The position numbers and the translations under genes were made by a program. From assembly GCF_900156745.1 (NCBI RefSeq), contig NZ_LT707065.1:496001-560000 (forward strand): a stretch of 64,000 bases of DNA. The letters run 5' to 3'. Positions 47,637 to 57,173 of this stretch are shown here, in pieces. The notes beneath the pieces are model-generated. The model worked only from the letters and a program-made list of their open reading frames with translations, was not told where the DNA came from and did no database searches. Origin of the DNA: Achromobacter sp. MFA1 R4. Lineage in GTDB: Bacteria > Pseudomonadota > Gammaproteobacteria > Burkholderiales > Burkholderiaceae_B. The stretch's first letter is position 1. The number at the start of each line of letters is the position of its first letter.

Positions 47637-48839
47637 ATGGCCTTTTCCTGGACACGTGCAATAGCAAGAGCCCTGGCGCCTGCCGCGCTGGCGGTGTGCG
47701 CGCTCCTGCCCCCCACGGCGCAAGCCGCCAAGAATTCCGACCCTTGCAAGACCAACGCCAAGTCGTCGGCCTGCAAGGCGCAACAAGCAAAGAAAGCCCC
47801 GGCGCCCAAGGCGGGCTCGGGCAAGAGCGCAGCGGCCAAGCAGGCCGCGCCCTCCGCCAAGAAGTCGCCGCCCAAGTCCTCGTCGGCCAAGAAATCCCCG
47901 CCCAAGCGCGGCAGCCAGGTTGCCGCCAAAGGCTCGCCCTCCAAGAAGGCAGGCGCGTCGGGCAAGAATGGCAAGGGCGGCAAGGCCGACAAGGCCGCGC
48001 GCGGCCGTCGGGTCGCCGCAGCGGCCGCCGCCAGCGCCGCCATGCCGCCGCCCGCCGCCTCGGCCCGCGCCGAAGCCGCCGCGCTGCGGTCGAGCACCGC
48101 TTACGTGCAGGACCTCGAAACATCCACGGTCATCTTCGCCAAGAACGAAAACGTCGTGCGCCCCATCGCGTCCATCTCGAAGCTGATGACCGCCGTGGTC
48201 GTCGTGGACGCCAACCTGCCGATGGACGAGATGCTCGAGATCACCGACGAAGACGTCGACGAACTCAAGCACACGACGTCGCGGTTGCGCGTGGGCACCA
48301 AGCTGTCGCGCGGCGACATGCTGCATCTGGCGCTGATGTCTTCCGAGAACCGCGCCGCCAATGCGCTGGGACGCAACTATCCGGGCGGCTTGCCCGCTTT
48401 TGTGGCTGCCATGAACGCCAAGGCGCAGTCGCTGGGCATGACCAGCACGCGCTTCATCGAGCCCACCGGCCTGTCCAGCAACAACGTGTCATCGCCGCAT
48501 GACCTGGCGCGCCTGCTGCGCGCCGCGTCGCAGCGTCCGCTGATCCACCGCTACTCCACGGACACGGAATACGAGGTCGAGATCAACAACCGCACGCAGA
48601 CGTTCCGCAACACCAATCTGCTGGTGCGCAAGCCCGACTGGGACATCAAGGTGTCCAAGACCGGCTACATCAATGAAGCGGGCGAGTGCCTGGTGATGCT
48701 GGCGCGCATCAATGGCCGCGATCTGGCCATCGTGCTGCTGGATTCGCAGGGCAAGCTGTCGCGCATCGGCGATGCCGTGCGCATCCGCCGCATCGTGCAA
48801 AGCGAAGTGGCCATGGCGTCGACGGGCGCGGGCGGCTGA
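47637..48839 (+). CDS. D-alanyl-D-alanine endopeptidase, PBP7 (PbpG) family
   Basis: A periplasmic peptidoglycan hydrolase of 400 residues that cuts DD-crosslinks. The signal peptide spans about residues 1-31 (MAFSWTRAIARAL to TAQAA). Residues ~45-125 are a low-complexity Lys/Ser/Pro/Ala tract absent from E. coli PBP7. The serine-peptidase domain has the SxxK motif SISK, SxN in SSENRAANAL and KTG in SKTGYINEAG. I chose the ATG at 47637; a TTG 30 bp upstream would add a charged extension before the signal peptide. A strong terminator follows. Confidence 0.9.
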   Translation: MAFSWTRAIARALAPAALAVCALLPPTAQAAKNSDPCKTNAKSSACKAQQAKKAPAPKAGSGKSAAAKQAAPSAKKSPPKSSSAKKSPPKRGSQVAAKGSPSKKAGASGKNGKGGKADKAARGRRVAAAAAASAAMPPPAASARAEAAALRSSTAYVQDLETSTVIFAKNENVVRPIASISKLMTAVVVVDANLPMDEMLEITDEDVDELKHTTSRLRVGTKLSRGDMLHLALMSSENRAANALGRNYPGGLPAFVAAMNAKAQSLGMTSTRFIEPTGLSSNNVSSPHDLARLLRAASQRPLIHRYSTDTEYEVEINNRTQTFRNTNLLVRKPDWDIKVSKTGYINEAGECLVMLARINGRDLAIVLLDSQGKLSRIGDAVRIRRIVQSEVAMASTGAGG

Positions 48840-48873
48840 CGCCGGAATAAACACCCCGCAGTACCAGGTGAAG

Positions 48874-48898
48874 GGCCCGATCGCATCGGGCCTTTTTT
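48874..48898 (+). terminator. Terminator of the DD-endopeptidase gene
   Basis: GGCCCGAT pairs with ATCGGGCC around CGC, then six T residues. It lies 35 bp past the stop. Confidence 0.92.
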
Positions 48899-48922
48899 CT
48901 TGCTTGGACGCAGCCGGGCCGA

Positions 48923-49309
48923 TCAGGCCGCGCGGCGCTTTGCCGGGACCGGTTGCGCGTCGCACAGCGACGGGGGCAACCCGTCAAGGACGGCTTGCGG
49001 GTTGAGCGAGCGGATGGGCACGCTGGCGTCCAGCGGGATCCGGCCCTCGGCCTGCAGCAACTGATAGCGCAGGCAGCACACGCGCAGGAAGGACGTGAAG
49101 TTGGCGGCCTCGCCGCGGTACGCCACCAGCTCGTCGTACAGCCGTTCGATCAGCTGCGTGACGCGCATGCCATCGCGGCCGGCGAGTTCTTCCAGCACCT
49201 GCCAGAACAGGTTTTCGAGCCTCAGGCTGGTCGCCACGCCATGCAGGCGCAGGGATCGGGTTTCGCAGGCGTAGGAATGTTCGCTGGCGCGGATGAATAT
49301 TTCACACAT
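48923..49309 (-). CDS. Ribbon-helix-helix domain protein
   Basis: The protein is 128 residues from the ATG at 49309, which has AGGAG 6 bp upstream. Residues ~17-50 (TRSLRLHGVATSLRLENLFW, then VLEELAGRDGMRVTQLI) are a ribbon-helix-helix fold of the kind annotated in alphaproteobacterial and betaproteobacterial small regulators. The C-terminal half (FTSFLRVCCLRYQLLQAEGR) is helical and has no known motif. It is divergent from adhP and could regulate it or itself; no operator was identified. Confidence 0.75.
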   Translation of the reverse strand: MCEIFIRASEHSYACETRSLRLHGVATSLRLENLFWQVLEELAGRDGMRVTQLIERLYDELVAYRGEAANFTSFLRVCCLRYQLLQAEGRIPLDASVPIRSLNPQAVLDGLPPSLCDAQPVPAKRRAA

Positions 49310-49541
49310 GGAAAGCTCCTGGGCATGGGCGACACGCCCGCCCGGCCGGCGCGCCTGAGACCGACTGTACGACGACAGGCGCGCCGCGGGCAATATGGCC
49401 CCGACGCGCGCGCCGGTGCGCGGCGTCCCTGAAAGCAGTCGGATTCCCATAGACCCTATCCAACGCCGGTTGATATAAATCATGGTCTGGAACGCCGTCG
49501 CGTTCGAGCATAGTGAAACTGATCAGACTTCGGAGGTAGTA

Positions 49542-50567
49542 ATGGAAAAGACCATGAAGGCCGCAGTGGCTCGCGCGTTCGGCAAACCCCTGGCAATCGA
49601 AGAAGTCGCGGTACCGCGCCCGGGTCCGGGCGAGCTCCTGGTAAAGATCGAAGCGTGCGGCGTCTGCCACACGGACTTGCACGCGGTCGAGGGCGACTGG
49701 CCCGTCAAACCCAATCCCCCCTTCATTCCCGGTCACGAGGGCGTCGGTCACGTGGTGGCGGTGGGCTCCGGCGTGACGCACGTCAAGGAAGGCGACCGTG
49801 TCGGCATTCCCTGGCTGTACTCGGCCTGCGGACACTGCGAGCACTGCCTGGGCGGTTGGGAAACGCTATGCGAGCAGCAGCAGAACACGGGTTACTCGGT
49901 CAACGGCGGTTTCGCCGAATACGCGCTGGCGGCTGCCGACTACGTGGGCCTGTTGCCCAAGAATGTCGGCTTCATCGACGTGGCTCCCGTGCTGTGCGCG
50001 GGCGTCACGGTCTACAAGGGCCTGAAGATGACGGACACCCGGCCCGGCAACTGGGTCGTCATTTCCGGCATCGGCGGGCTGGGCCACATGGCGGTGCAGT
50101 ACGCCAAGGCCATGGGCCTGAACGTGGCCGCCGTGGATATCGACGACGCCAAGCTCGACTTTGCGCGCCGGCTGGGCGCGGAAGTCACCGTCAACGCCTT
50201 GAACACCGATCCGGCCGCCTACCTGAAGCGCGAAATCGGCGGTGCGCATGGCGCGCTGATCACCGCGGTATCGCCCAAGGCCTTCGAGCAGGCGCTTGGC
50301 ATGGTGCGCCGGGGCGGCACGATTTCGCTGAACGGGCTGCCGCCCGGCGACTTCCCGCTGTCGATCTTCGACATGGTGCTCAATGGCGTGACCGTGCGCG
50401 GCTCCATCGTGGGTTCGCGGCTGGATTTGCAGGAGTCCCTGCAGTTCGCCGAAGAAGGCAAGGTCCACGCCACCGTCGCCACGGAAACGCTGGAAAACAT
50501 CAACAGCGTGTTCGACCGCATGAAGAAGGGCCAGATCGAAGGCCGCATCGTGCTGGACTTCGCCTGA
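49542..50567 (+). CDS. adhP: Zinc-dependent alcohol dehydrogenase AdhP
   Basis: It oxidises ethanol and other primary alcohols with NAD+. The protein is 341 residues, AdhP length. The catalytic zinc site is [16 protein letters not shown] plus the GHEGVG histidine. The structural zinc site has four cysteines in [16 protein letters not shown]. The Rossmann motif is [17 protein letters not shown]. The ATG at 49542 has a strong GGAGG 5 bp upstream. Confidence 0.95.
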   Translation: MEKTMKAAVARAFGKPLAIEEVAVPRPGPGELLVKIEACGVCHTDLHAVEGDWPVKPNPPFIPGHEGVGHVVAVGSGVTHVKEGDRVGIPWLYSACGHCEHCLGGWETLCEQQQNTGYSVNGGFAEYALAAADYVGLLPKNVGFIDVAPVLCAGVTVYKGLKMTDTRPGNWVVISGIGGLGHMAVQYAKAMGLNVAAVDIDDAKLDFARRLGAEVTVNALNTDPAAYLKREIGGAHGALITAVSPKAFEQALGMVRRGGTISLNGLPPGDFPLSIFDMVLNGVTVRGSIVGSRLDLQESLQFAEEGKVHATVATETLENINSVFDRMKKGQIEGRIVLDFA

Positions 50568-50596
50568 ACCGGCCGCGCAGGGCAAGGCGCCCTGAA

Positions 50597-50624
50597 TAAG
50601 ACGGACGCCCTAAGACGGACGCCC
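50597..50624. repeat. Perfect tandem duplication, 14 bp x 2
   Basis: TAAGACGGACGCCC occurs at 50597-50610 and again at 50611-50624 with no gap, just after adhP. Confidence 0.9.
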
Positions 50625-50686
50625 GGCGCGGCGCTTGCCGCCCCGGGTATTTCCCCGGGGCATCTGTCACGCCGATCATCGTCCGG

Positions 50687-50712
50687 CGAACCGCCTTACC
50701 GAACCGCCTTAC
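50687..50712. repeat. Perfect tandem duplication, 13 bp x 2
   Basis: CGAACCGCCTTAC occurs at 50687-50699 and 50700-50712, ending one base from the stop codon of the PfpI-family gene. Between this and the first duplication is a 7-bp GC stem (CCCCGGG with CCCGGGG, 50641-50660) lacking a T-tract. Confidence 0.9.
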
Positions 50713-50713
50713 G

Positions 50714-51292
50714 TCAGAGCGTGATCTTCGTGCCCAGCACCGCCAGGAACTGCGCCATCCAGGCGGGGTGGGCCGGCCAGGCGGGCGCCGACACCAGGTT
50801 GCCGTCCGTGTAGGCCTGGTCGACCGCGATTTCGGCATAGGTGCCGCCCGCCAGCCGCACTTCCGGCGCGCAGGCGGGATAGGCCGAGCACGTGCGGCCT
50901 TTCAGCACGCCCGCCGCGGCCAGGATCTGCGCACCGTGGCAGACCGCGGCGATGGGCTTGTTGGCCTTGTCGAACTCACGCACGATATCCAGCACTTTTT
51001 CGTTCAGCCGCAGGTATTCGGGCGCGCGTCCGCCCGGGATCACCAGGCCGTCATAGGACGCGGGTTCGACGCGGTCGAAGTCGTAATTCAGCGTGAAATT
51101 GTGGCCGCGCTTTTCCGTGTAGGTCTGCGCGCCCTCGAAATCATGGATCGACGTGGCCACCGTGTCCCCGGCCTTCTTGTCCGGGCATACCGCATGCACC
51201 GTGTGCCCCACCGTCAGCAGCGTCTGGAACGGCACCATGGTTTCGTAGTCTTCGGCGTAGTCGCCTACCAGCATCAGCAGTCGTTTGCTCAT
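50714..51292 (-). CDS. DJ-1/PfpI family protein
   Basis: The protein is 192 residues with a class-I amidotransferase-like fold. The nucleophile cysteine sits in the elbow [10 protein letters not shown] near residue 103, followed by His. The [14 protein letters not shown] motif is typical of the PfpI/YhbO branch. Members act as deglycases or chaperones; the exact role is uncertain. AAGGAG lies 6 bp before the ATG at 51292. Confidence 0.88.
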   Translation of the reverse strand: MSKRLLMLVGDYAEDYETMVPFQTLLTVGHTVHAVCPDKKAGDTVATSIHDFEGAQTYTEKRGHNFTLNYDFDRVEPASYDGLVIPGGRAPEYLRLNEKVLDIVREFDKANKPIAAVCHGAQILAAAGVLKGRTCSAYPACAPEVRLAGGTYAEIAVDQAYTDGNLVSAPAWPAHPAWMAQFLAVLGTKITL

Positions 51293-51414
51293 GATTGTCT
51301 CCTTGGAATGGGGGTGGAGTCCGGTTGCTTGCCCGCGGTCGGGCTCCGGTTCTTGGTGTTCTTGTCCCATTGTGCCCGCGAGGACGCCGGTCCGGGTGGT
51401 AACGGGATACCGCC

Positions 51415-51903
51415 CTACTCCAGCGCCACCGTCACCGGACGGGCGCCCAGCAGATCCACCAGCACCTTGGGGTCGATTCCCACCAGATACCCGCGACGGC
51501 CGCCATTGATGTAAACCACCGGATATTCCAGCACCTCAGCCTCCACCCACACGGGCATCTTCTTGCGGGTGCCGAAGGGCGACGTGCCGCCCACCTGGTA
51601 GCCGGAATGCCGCTGGGCGACGTCGGGCTTGCAGGGTTCGACCTTTTTCAGGCCGGCCTGGCGCGCCAGGTTCTTGGTGGAGACTTCGCGGTCCCCGTGC
51701 ATGACCACGATCAGCGGCTTGGCCGATTCGTCTTCCATGACCAGCGTCTTGACCACGGCGTGCGGGTCCAGGCCGAGCTGGCGCGCGGCTTCGCCAGCGC
51801 CGCCGTGGTCGACGTAGTCATAGGTGTGCTCGGTGTAGGCCACCTTATTCTGCTTGAGGAACTGGGTGGCGGGCGTCTCGGAAACGTGGCGGGCTTTGCT
51901 CAT
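51415..51903 (-). CDS. ybaK: Cys-tRNA(Pro)/Cys-tRNA(Cys) deacylase YbaK
   Basis: It clears cysteine mischarged onto tRNA-Pro. The protein is 162 residues, full length. [22 protein letters not shown] contains the catalytic lysine region, and [15 protein letters not shown] is the family signature loop. It lies 37 bp upstream in transcription order of nothing further on its strand; xerD precedes it on the same strand. Confidence 0.93.
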   Translation of the reverse strand: MSKARHVSETPATQFLKQNKVAYTEHTYDYVDHGGAGEAARQLGLDPHAVVKTLVMEDESAKPLIVVMHGDREVSTKNLARQAGLKKVEPCKPDVAQRHSGYQVGGTSPFGTRKKMPVWVEAEVLEYPVVYINGGRRGYLVGIDPKVLVDLLGARPVTVALE

Positions 51904-51940
51904 GGGGTTGCCGGTTGGAAAATAGGATGATGGGCGGCAG

Positions 51941-52924
51941 CTAGCCGCGCGGATGATGGGCCGCGTGCAGCGCCTTCAGGCGCTCGCGCGCCACATGCGT
52001 GTAGATCTGCGTGGTGGAAATGTCGGCGTGACCCAGCAGCATCTGCACCACGCGCAGGTCCGCCCCGTGGTTCAGCAGGTGCGTGGCGAAGGCGTGGCGC
52101 AGCACGTGGGGCGACAGCGGCGCATGCACGCCGGCGAGCACGGCGTATTTCTTGACCAGTTGCCAGAATGCCTGGCGCGACATCGCCTCGGCGCGCGCGG
52201 TGATGAAGAGCGCGTCGCTGACGCGGCCGGCCGCCAGTTCGGGACGGGCCGATCCGAGGTACTGCGCGATCCAGTGCGCGGCTTCGGCGCCCAGGGGCAC
52301 GAGGCGGTCCTTGCCGCCCTTGCCCTGCACCACCCGCACCACGCCTTCGTTCAGGCTGACGTCCAGGGCGCGCACCCCCACCAGCTCGGACACGCGCAAG
52401 CCGGTGGCGTACAGCGTTTCGAGCATGGCGCGGTCGCGCAGGCCGCGTGGCTGGCTCGCGTCCGGCGCGCGCAGCAGCGCGTCCACCTGCTGTTCGGACA
52501 GCGTCTTGGGCATGCGAGGCGGCTGCTTGGCCGCGACCAGCGTAAGGCACGGATCGCGCTCGGCGCGGTGCTCGCGCAGCGCCCAGGCGTAGAAGCGGCG
52601 CAGCGCGGCCAGCCGCCGGTTGGCGGTCGTGGCGCGGATTTCCTCGTGGCGGAACGCGAACCAGGCGTCGATGTCGGCCTTCTGGGCCTCGCAGATCGGC
52701 TTGGGCGGGCCCGCCGGCAGGGGCGCCACGCGCGCGTCATCGCCGTGGCGATCGGCCATTTCGCGGGCGTAGGCTTGCGGGTCTTCTAGCCAGCGGGCGA
52801 AACCGGTCAGGTCGCGCCGGTAGGCGGCCAGAGTATTGGCGGAAAGTCCGTCTTCGAGCCAGACGGCATCGATGAAGGCGTCGATATCGGCCTGGGAGGC
52901 GAGCGGCTGGCGGGCGGTGGACAT
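51941..52924 (-). CDS. xerD: Site-specific tyrosine recombinase XerD
   Basis: With XerC it resolves chromosome dimers at dif. The protein is 327 residues. The N-terminal SAM-like DNA-binding domain carries an insertion near residues 55-85 (DDARVAPLPAGPPKP) relative to E. coli XerD. The catalytic set is present: Arg in ATGLRVSELV, Lys in GKGGKDR, His-x-x-Arg in LSPHVLRHAFATHLL, His in LLGHADISTTQIY, and the Tyr nucleophile in that last motif. It is a housekeeping recombinase rather than an island integrase. Confidence 0.88.
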   Translation of the reverse strand: MSTARQPLASQADIDAFIDAVWLEDGLSANTLAAYRRDLTGFARWLEDPQAYAREMADRHGDDARVAPLPAGPPKPICEAQKADIDAWFAFRHEEIRATTANRRLAALRRFYAWALREHRAERDPCLTLVAAKQPPRMPKTLSEQQVDALLRAPDASQPRGLRDRAMLETLYATGLRVSELVGVRALDVSLNEGVVRVVQGKGGKDRLVPLGAEAAHWIAQYLGSARPELAAGRVSDALFITARAEAMSRQAFWQLVKKYAVLAGVHAPLSPHVLRHAFATHLLNHGADLRVVQMLLGHADISTTQIYTHVARERLKALHAAHHPRG

Positions 52925-52992
52925 GGCGGAATTCTACGGCGAGGCGCGGCGGGCGGGATTCTGCCGGCGGTGTGCCGGCCAGATGCGGCCCG

Positions 52993-53913
52993 CTACGCGC
53001 GGCCGGCGAGGCGCTCCCCCACGCCCGCGGCCGCGGATTTGAGCCAGGCTTCGAACGCCTTCAAGGCCTCGGACCGTTCGCTGCGCTGCGGATAGCCGAA
53101 GTAATACCCCTGGCTGACTGCCAGCGACTGCGGCACCGGCATGGCGAGCGCGCCCTGGTCCAGGGCCGGTTGCGCCAGAAAGCGCGGCATCAGCCCCACG
53201 CCCAGCCCGGCCTGCACGGCGGCCATGACCATGGTGAACAGCTCATAGCGCGGCCCGCCGGCCGCCTGGGGCCCGTACAGGTGGCTATTGGCCGCATACC
53301 ATTGGCGCCAGGCATCCGGACGCGAGGCCAGGTGCAGATGCGTCATGCCGGACAGTGCGCCGCCGCCCTGCTGCGCCGCCCGCGCGGCCAGCTGCGGCGC
53401 GCAGACCGGCACGAGCTCGCGTTCGGGAAAGAGCAGCCCGCCCTGCGTGCCGGGCCAGAGTCCGTCCCCGTGATAGAGCGCGCCGTCGAAGGGCTGGTCC
53501 TTGAACTGGAACGGCAAGGTGCGCACGGACAGGCTGACGGTGATGTCCCCATGCTCACGCTGGAAATCGGCCAGCCGGGGAATCAGCCACGTCGTCGCCA
53601 GCGTGGGCACCACGGCGATGTGGATGCTGCGCCCCATCCCGGTCCGGCTGACGAGGCCAAAGGTGTCTTTCTCGATCTGGTCCAGATGGTGGCGGATGCG
53701 GCCGGCGTATTCCGCCCCGTGATCGGTGAGAACGATGCGGCGCCGCACCCGCGTGAACAGCTGCACGCCCAGGCGCGCCTCCAGGCTGGCCACCTGCCGG
53801 TAAACCGCGCTGTGCGTCAACGACAGCTCTTCGGCCGCGCGCGAAAAACTGCCCAGCCGGGCCGATGCCTCGAACGCCTGCAGGGCGCTCAGATTGGGAA
53901 TGCCGTTTCTCAT
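52993..53913 (-). CDS. LysR-family regulator, GcvA-like
   Basis: The protein is 306 residues from the ATG at 53913. The winged helix (GSFSRAAEELSLTHSAVYRQ) is at the N-terminus, followed by an effector domain of the GcvA branch. A GTG at 53970 would add 19 Arg-rich residues and seems less likely. It is divergent from the ThDP enzyme gene, with 167 bp between the starts, and most likely controls it. Confidence 0.85.
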   Translation of the reverse strand: MRNGIPNLSALQAFEASARLGSFSRAAEELSLTHSAVYRQVASLEARLGVQLFTRVRRRIVLTDHGAEYAGRIRHHLDQIEKDTFGLVSRTGMGRSIHIAVVPTLATTWLIPRLADFQREHGDITVSLSVRTLPFQFKDQPFDGALYHGDGLWPGTQGGLLFPERELVPVCAPQLAARAAQQGGGALSGMTHLHLASRPDAWRQWYAANSHLYGPQAAGGPRYELFTMVMAAVQAGLGVGLMPRFLAQPALDQGALAMPVPQSLAVSQGYYFGYPQRSERSEALKAFEAWLKSAAAGVGERLAGRA

Positions 53914-54003
53914 GGACGGGGGGCGCCTGAATGCCGGCTCGCGCCCGCGCGCCCGCTTGCTGCGGCGCACCAGACGGGACGTGCCGGCGGATCAACAGAA
54001 TGT

Positions 54004-54020
54004 GCAATTTTATCAATTGC
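54004..54020. promoter_or_regulatory. Candidate LysR operator
   Basis: GCAATT-TTATC-AATTGC is a perfect 6-bp inverted repeat with a 5-bp centre in the region between the divergent LysR and ThDP genes. Size and placement suit a LysR-type site. Confidence 0.5.
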
Positions 54021-54080
54021 GTTGTGCGCCCAGGGAACATATGCTCAGGAGTCCTAACCTAGGCTAATCACGACACCACC

Positions 54081-55763
54081 ATGCCTCAGCAAGATTCCCG
54101 CCTTGGCGGTCACATCCTGGTCGACCAGCTCGTCGCCCAGGGTGTCAAACATGTATTTTGTGTCCCCGGCGAAAGCTATCTGGCGGTGCTGGACGGCCTG
54201 CACGACGCCGACATCAAGGTGACCGTGTGCCGCCAGGAAGGCGGCGCGGCCATGATGGCCGACGCGCACGGCAAGCTGACCGGCGAGCCCGGCATCTGCA
54301 TGGTGACGCGCGGCCCGGGCGCCTCCAATGCGCTGGCGGGCGTGCATATCGCCAAGCAGGACTCCACGCCGATGATCCTGTTCGTCGGCCAGATCGAGCG
54401 CGGCATGCGCGAGCGCGAAGCCTTCCAGGAAATGGACTACCGCGCCGTGTTCGGCACGCAGGCCAAGTGGGTGACCGAGATCGACCAGGTCGAACGCATT
54501 CCCGAACTGATCTCGCGCGCCTTCCACATCGCCACCTCGGGCCGTCCCGGCCCGGTCGTGATCGCCCTGCCCGAAGACATGCTGGTCGAAGCCGCCAAGG
54601 TGGCCGACGCCCCGCGCTACGAAGTGATCGAATCCGCCCCCACGGCCGGCCAGCTCGCCGACCTGGAAAAGCTGCTGGCCGATGCGAAGAACCCGGTCGC
54701 CATCCTGGGCGGCACGCGCTGGGATGCCCGCGCCGTGCAGCAGTTCGCTGATTTCGCCCAGCTGCATGCGCTGCCGACCGCCGTGTCGTTCCGACGCCAG
54801 ATGCTGTTCCCCGCGGACCACCCCTGCTTCATCGGCGACGTCGGCCTGGGCATCAATCCGGCCCTGCTCAAACGCGTGGCCGACGCCGACCTGATCCTGC
54901 TGGTCGGCGGCCGCATGTCCGAAAACCCCAGCCAGGCCTATACGCTGCTGGACATCCCGGTGCCCAAGCAAAAGCTGGTGCACGTGCATCCCGACACCGC
55001 CGAGCTGGGCCGCGTGTACCGCCCCACCCTCGCCATCAACACCTCGCCGTCCGCCTTTGCGGCCTCGCTGGCCGGCCTGAAGGCCCCGGCCAAGCCCGTC
55101 TGGGCCGAAGCCACCAAGACGATGCGCGAGTCGTACCTGAAATGGAGCGACCCCGAAACCGTCACCACGCCGGGCGCGCTGCAGCTCGGCCAGGTCATGG
55201 CCTATCTGGAAAAGACGCTGCCTGCCGACGCCATCATGACCAACGGCGCCGGCAACTACGCCACCTGGCTGCACCGCTTCCACCGCTTCACGCGCTTTGG
55301 CACGCAGTTGGCGCCCACGTCGGGCTCCATGGGCTATGGCCTGCCGGCGGCTGTTGGCGCCAAGCGCGTCTGGCCGGACAAGACCGTCGTGTGCTTTGCC
55401 GGCGACGGCTGCTTCCTGATGCACGGCCAGGAGTTCGCCACGGCGGTGCAATACGACCTGCCCATCATCGTGGTCCTGGTGGACAACGGCATGTACGGCA
55501 CCATCCGCATGCACCAGGAAAAGCACTACCCGGGCCGCGTGTCCGCGACCCAGCTCAAGAACCCGGATTTCGCCGACTACGCGCGCGCCTTCGGCGGCCA
55601 CGGCGAACGGGTGGAGACCACGGAACAGTTCGCCCCGGCTTTCGAGCGGGCGCTGGCCAGCGGCAAGCCGGCCATCCTGCACTGCTTCATCGACCCCGAA
55701 ACCATCACCCCCTCCACGACCCTCGAAAAGATCCGCGAGGCGGCGCTGAAGGCCCAGCACTGA
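54081..55763 (+). CDS. Thiamine-diphosphate enzyme, acetolactate-synthase-like
   Basis: A ThDP-dependent decarboxylase/ligase of 560 residues with the PYR-middle-PP domain order. The catalytic Glu lies in VCRQEGGAAMMADAHG near residue 50. The metal-diphosphate motif runs from GDGCF near 440 to VLVDNGMYG, the usual ~28-residue span. No small regulatory subunit is adjacent, so it may be a catabolic acetolactate synthase or a related enzyme (glyoxylate carboligase, benzoylformate decarboxylase type) rather than the branched-chain biosynthetic one. It is under probable LysR control. gcdH follows. Confidence 0.82.
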   Translation: MPQQDSRLGGHILVDQLVAQGVKHVFCVPGESYLAVLDGLHDADIKVTVCRQEGGAAMMADAHGKLTGEPGICMVTRGPGASNALAGVHIAKQDSTPMILFVGQIERGMREREAFQEMDYRAVFGTQAKWVTEIDQVERIPELISRAFHIATSGRPGPVVIALPEDMLVEAAKVADAPRYEVIESAPTAGQLADLEKLLADAKNPVAILGGTRWDARAVQQFADFAQLHALPTAVSFRRQMLFPADHPCFIGDVGLGINPALLKRVADADLILLVGGRMSENPSQAYTLLDIPVPKQKLVHVHPDTAELGRVYRPTLAINTSPSAFAASLAGLKAPAKPVWAEATKTMRESYLKWSDPETVTTPGALQLGQVMAYLEKTLPADAIMTNGAGNYATWLHRFHRFTRFGTQLAPTSGSMGYGLPAAVGAKRVWPDKTVVCFAGDGCFLMHGQEFATAVQYDLPIIVVLVDNGMYGTIRMHQEKHYPGRVSATQLKNPDFADYARAFGGHGERVETTEQFAPAFERALASGKPAILHCFIDPETITPSTTLEKIREAALKAQH

Positions 55764-55823
55764 ACCCTGCACGGGCGGCAAAACCGGCGGCGCGCCCAGG
55801 CGCACCGCCGTGCAAACCCCAAC

Positions 55824-55874
55824 TTGCCGCCCGAATTATTTTAAGTTTAAACTTTCTAGATTCCGATCACGGAA
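55824..55874 (+). promoter_or_regulatory. gcdH promoter region with two palindromes
   Basis: TTGCCG (55824-55829), 18-bp spacer, TAAACT (55848-55853). The -10 lies inside a perfect 12-bp palindrome AAGTTTAAACTT (55843-55854). A second, TTCCG-ATCA-CGGAA (55861-55874), lies just downstream. Both look like protein-binding sites. Confidence 0.45.
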
Positions 55875-55894
55875 ATCCATAGCGGAGACCCAGC

Positions 55895-57088
55895 ATGTCC
55901 TCGAACCCCTCATTCCACTGGCAAGACCCCCTGTTGCTGGACCAGCAACTGACCGAAGAAGAGCGCATGGTGCGCGACGCCGCCTACGCCTATTCGCAGG
56001 ACAAGCTGGCTCCGCGCGTGCTCAACGCCTTCCGCAACGAGAAGACCGATCCGGAAATCTTCTCCGAAATGGGCGAACTGGGCCTCCTGGGCGCCACGAT
56101 CCCGGTCGAATACGGCGGCGCCGGCCTGAACTACGTCAGCTACGGCCTGATCGCCCGTGAAGTCGAACGCGTCGACTCCGGCTATCGCTCGATGATGAGC
56201 GTGCAATCCTCGCTGGTGATGGTGCCGATCAACGAATTCGGCAGCGAAGAACAAAAGAAGAAGTACCTGCCCAAGCTCGCCCGCGGCGAATGGATCGGCT
56301 GCTTCGGCCTGACCGAGCCCAACCACGGTTCCGATCCCGGCGGCATGGAAACCCGCGCCGTCAAGACGGCCGACGGCTACAAGCTGACCGGCAACAAGAT
56401 GTGGATCACCAACTCGCCCATCGCTGACGTGTTCGTGGTCTGGGCCAAGTGCGTCGGCGGCGACTTCGACGGCAAGATCCGCGGTTTCATCCTGGAAAAG
56501 GGCATGAAGGGCCTGTCGGCTCCCGCCATCCACGGCAAGGTCGGCCTGCGCGCGTCGATCACCGGCGAAATCGTCATGGACGAAGTGGAAGTGTCCGCCG
56601 ACCAGATGATGCCCGGCGTGTCCGGCCTGAAGGGTCCCTTCACCTGCCTGAACTCGGCCCGCTACGGCATCGCCTGGGGCGCCGTCGGCGCCGCCGAGGC
56701 CTGCTGGCACACCGCCCGCCAGTACACGCTGGACCGCAAGCAATTCGGCCGCCCCCTGGCCGCCAACCAGCTCATCCAGAAGAAGCTGGCCGACATGCAA
56801 ACCGAAATCACGCTGGCGCTGCAAGGCTGCCTGCGCCTGGGCCGCATGAAGGACGAAGGCACCGCCGCCGTCGAGATCACGTCGATCATGAAGCGCAACT
56901 CCTGCGGCAAGGCGCTGGACATCGCCCGCCTGGCCCGCGACATGCTGGGCGGCAACGGCATCTCCGACGAATTCGGCGTGGCCCGCCACCTGGTGAACCT
57001 GGAAGTGGTCAACACCTACGAAGGCACCCACGACGTGCACGCCCTGATCCTGGGCCGCGCGCAGACGGGGATCCAGGCGTTCTATTGA
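55895..57088 (+). CDS. gcdH: Glutaryl-CoA dehydrogenase
   Basis: An FAD enzyme that oxidises and decarboxylates glutaryl-CoA to crotonyl-CoA in lysine, tryptophan and aromatic-acid breakdown. The protein is 397 residues. The catalytic Glu lies in [17 protein letters not shown]. The Arg in [14 protein letters not shown], which holds the glutaryl carboxylate, sets it apart from other acyl-CoA dehydrogenases. [14 protein letters not shown] is the FAD region. GGAGA lies before the ATG. An IS element has landed in what seems to be its terminator. Confidence 0.93.
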   Translation: MSSNPSFHWQDPLLLDQQLTEEERMVRDAAYAYSQDKLAPRVLNAFRNEKTDPEIFSEMGELGLLGATIPVEYGGAGLNYVSYGLIAREVERVDSGYRSMMSVQSSLVMVPINEFGSEEQKKKYLPKLARGEWIGCFGLTEPNHGSDPGGMETRAVKTADGYKLTGNKMWITNSPIADVFVVWAKCVGGDFDGKIRGFILEKGMKGLSAPAIHGKVGLRASITGEIVMDEVEVSADQMMPGVSGLKGPFTCLNSARYGIAWGAVGAAEACWHTARQYTLDRKQFGRPLAANQLIQKKLADMQTEITLALQGCLRLGRMKDEGTAAVEITSIMKRNSCGKALDIARLARDMLGGNGISDEFGVARHLVNLEVVNTYEGTHDVHALILGRAQTGIQAFY

Positions 57089-57173
57089 TCGACTGCGTGA
57101 TGTAGCTGAATGGGCCGCCCGATGAACTGACCCCCGAAAGTTGGACGTAGATCCAACCTTCGGGGGTTTTTAC

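Noticed and set aside
51941-52924. XerD-like recombinase as an island integrase
   Set aside because: Length, motifs and the housekeeping neighbourhood fit chromosomal XerD, not a phage-type integrase.
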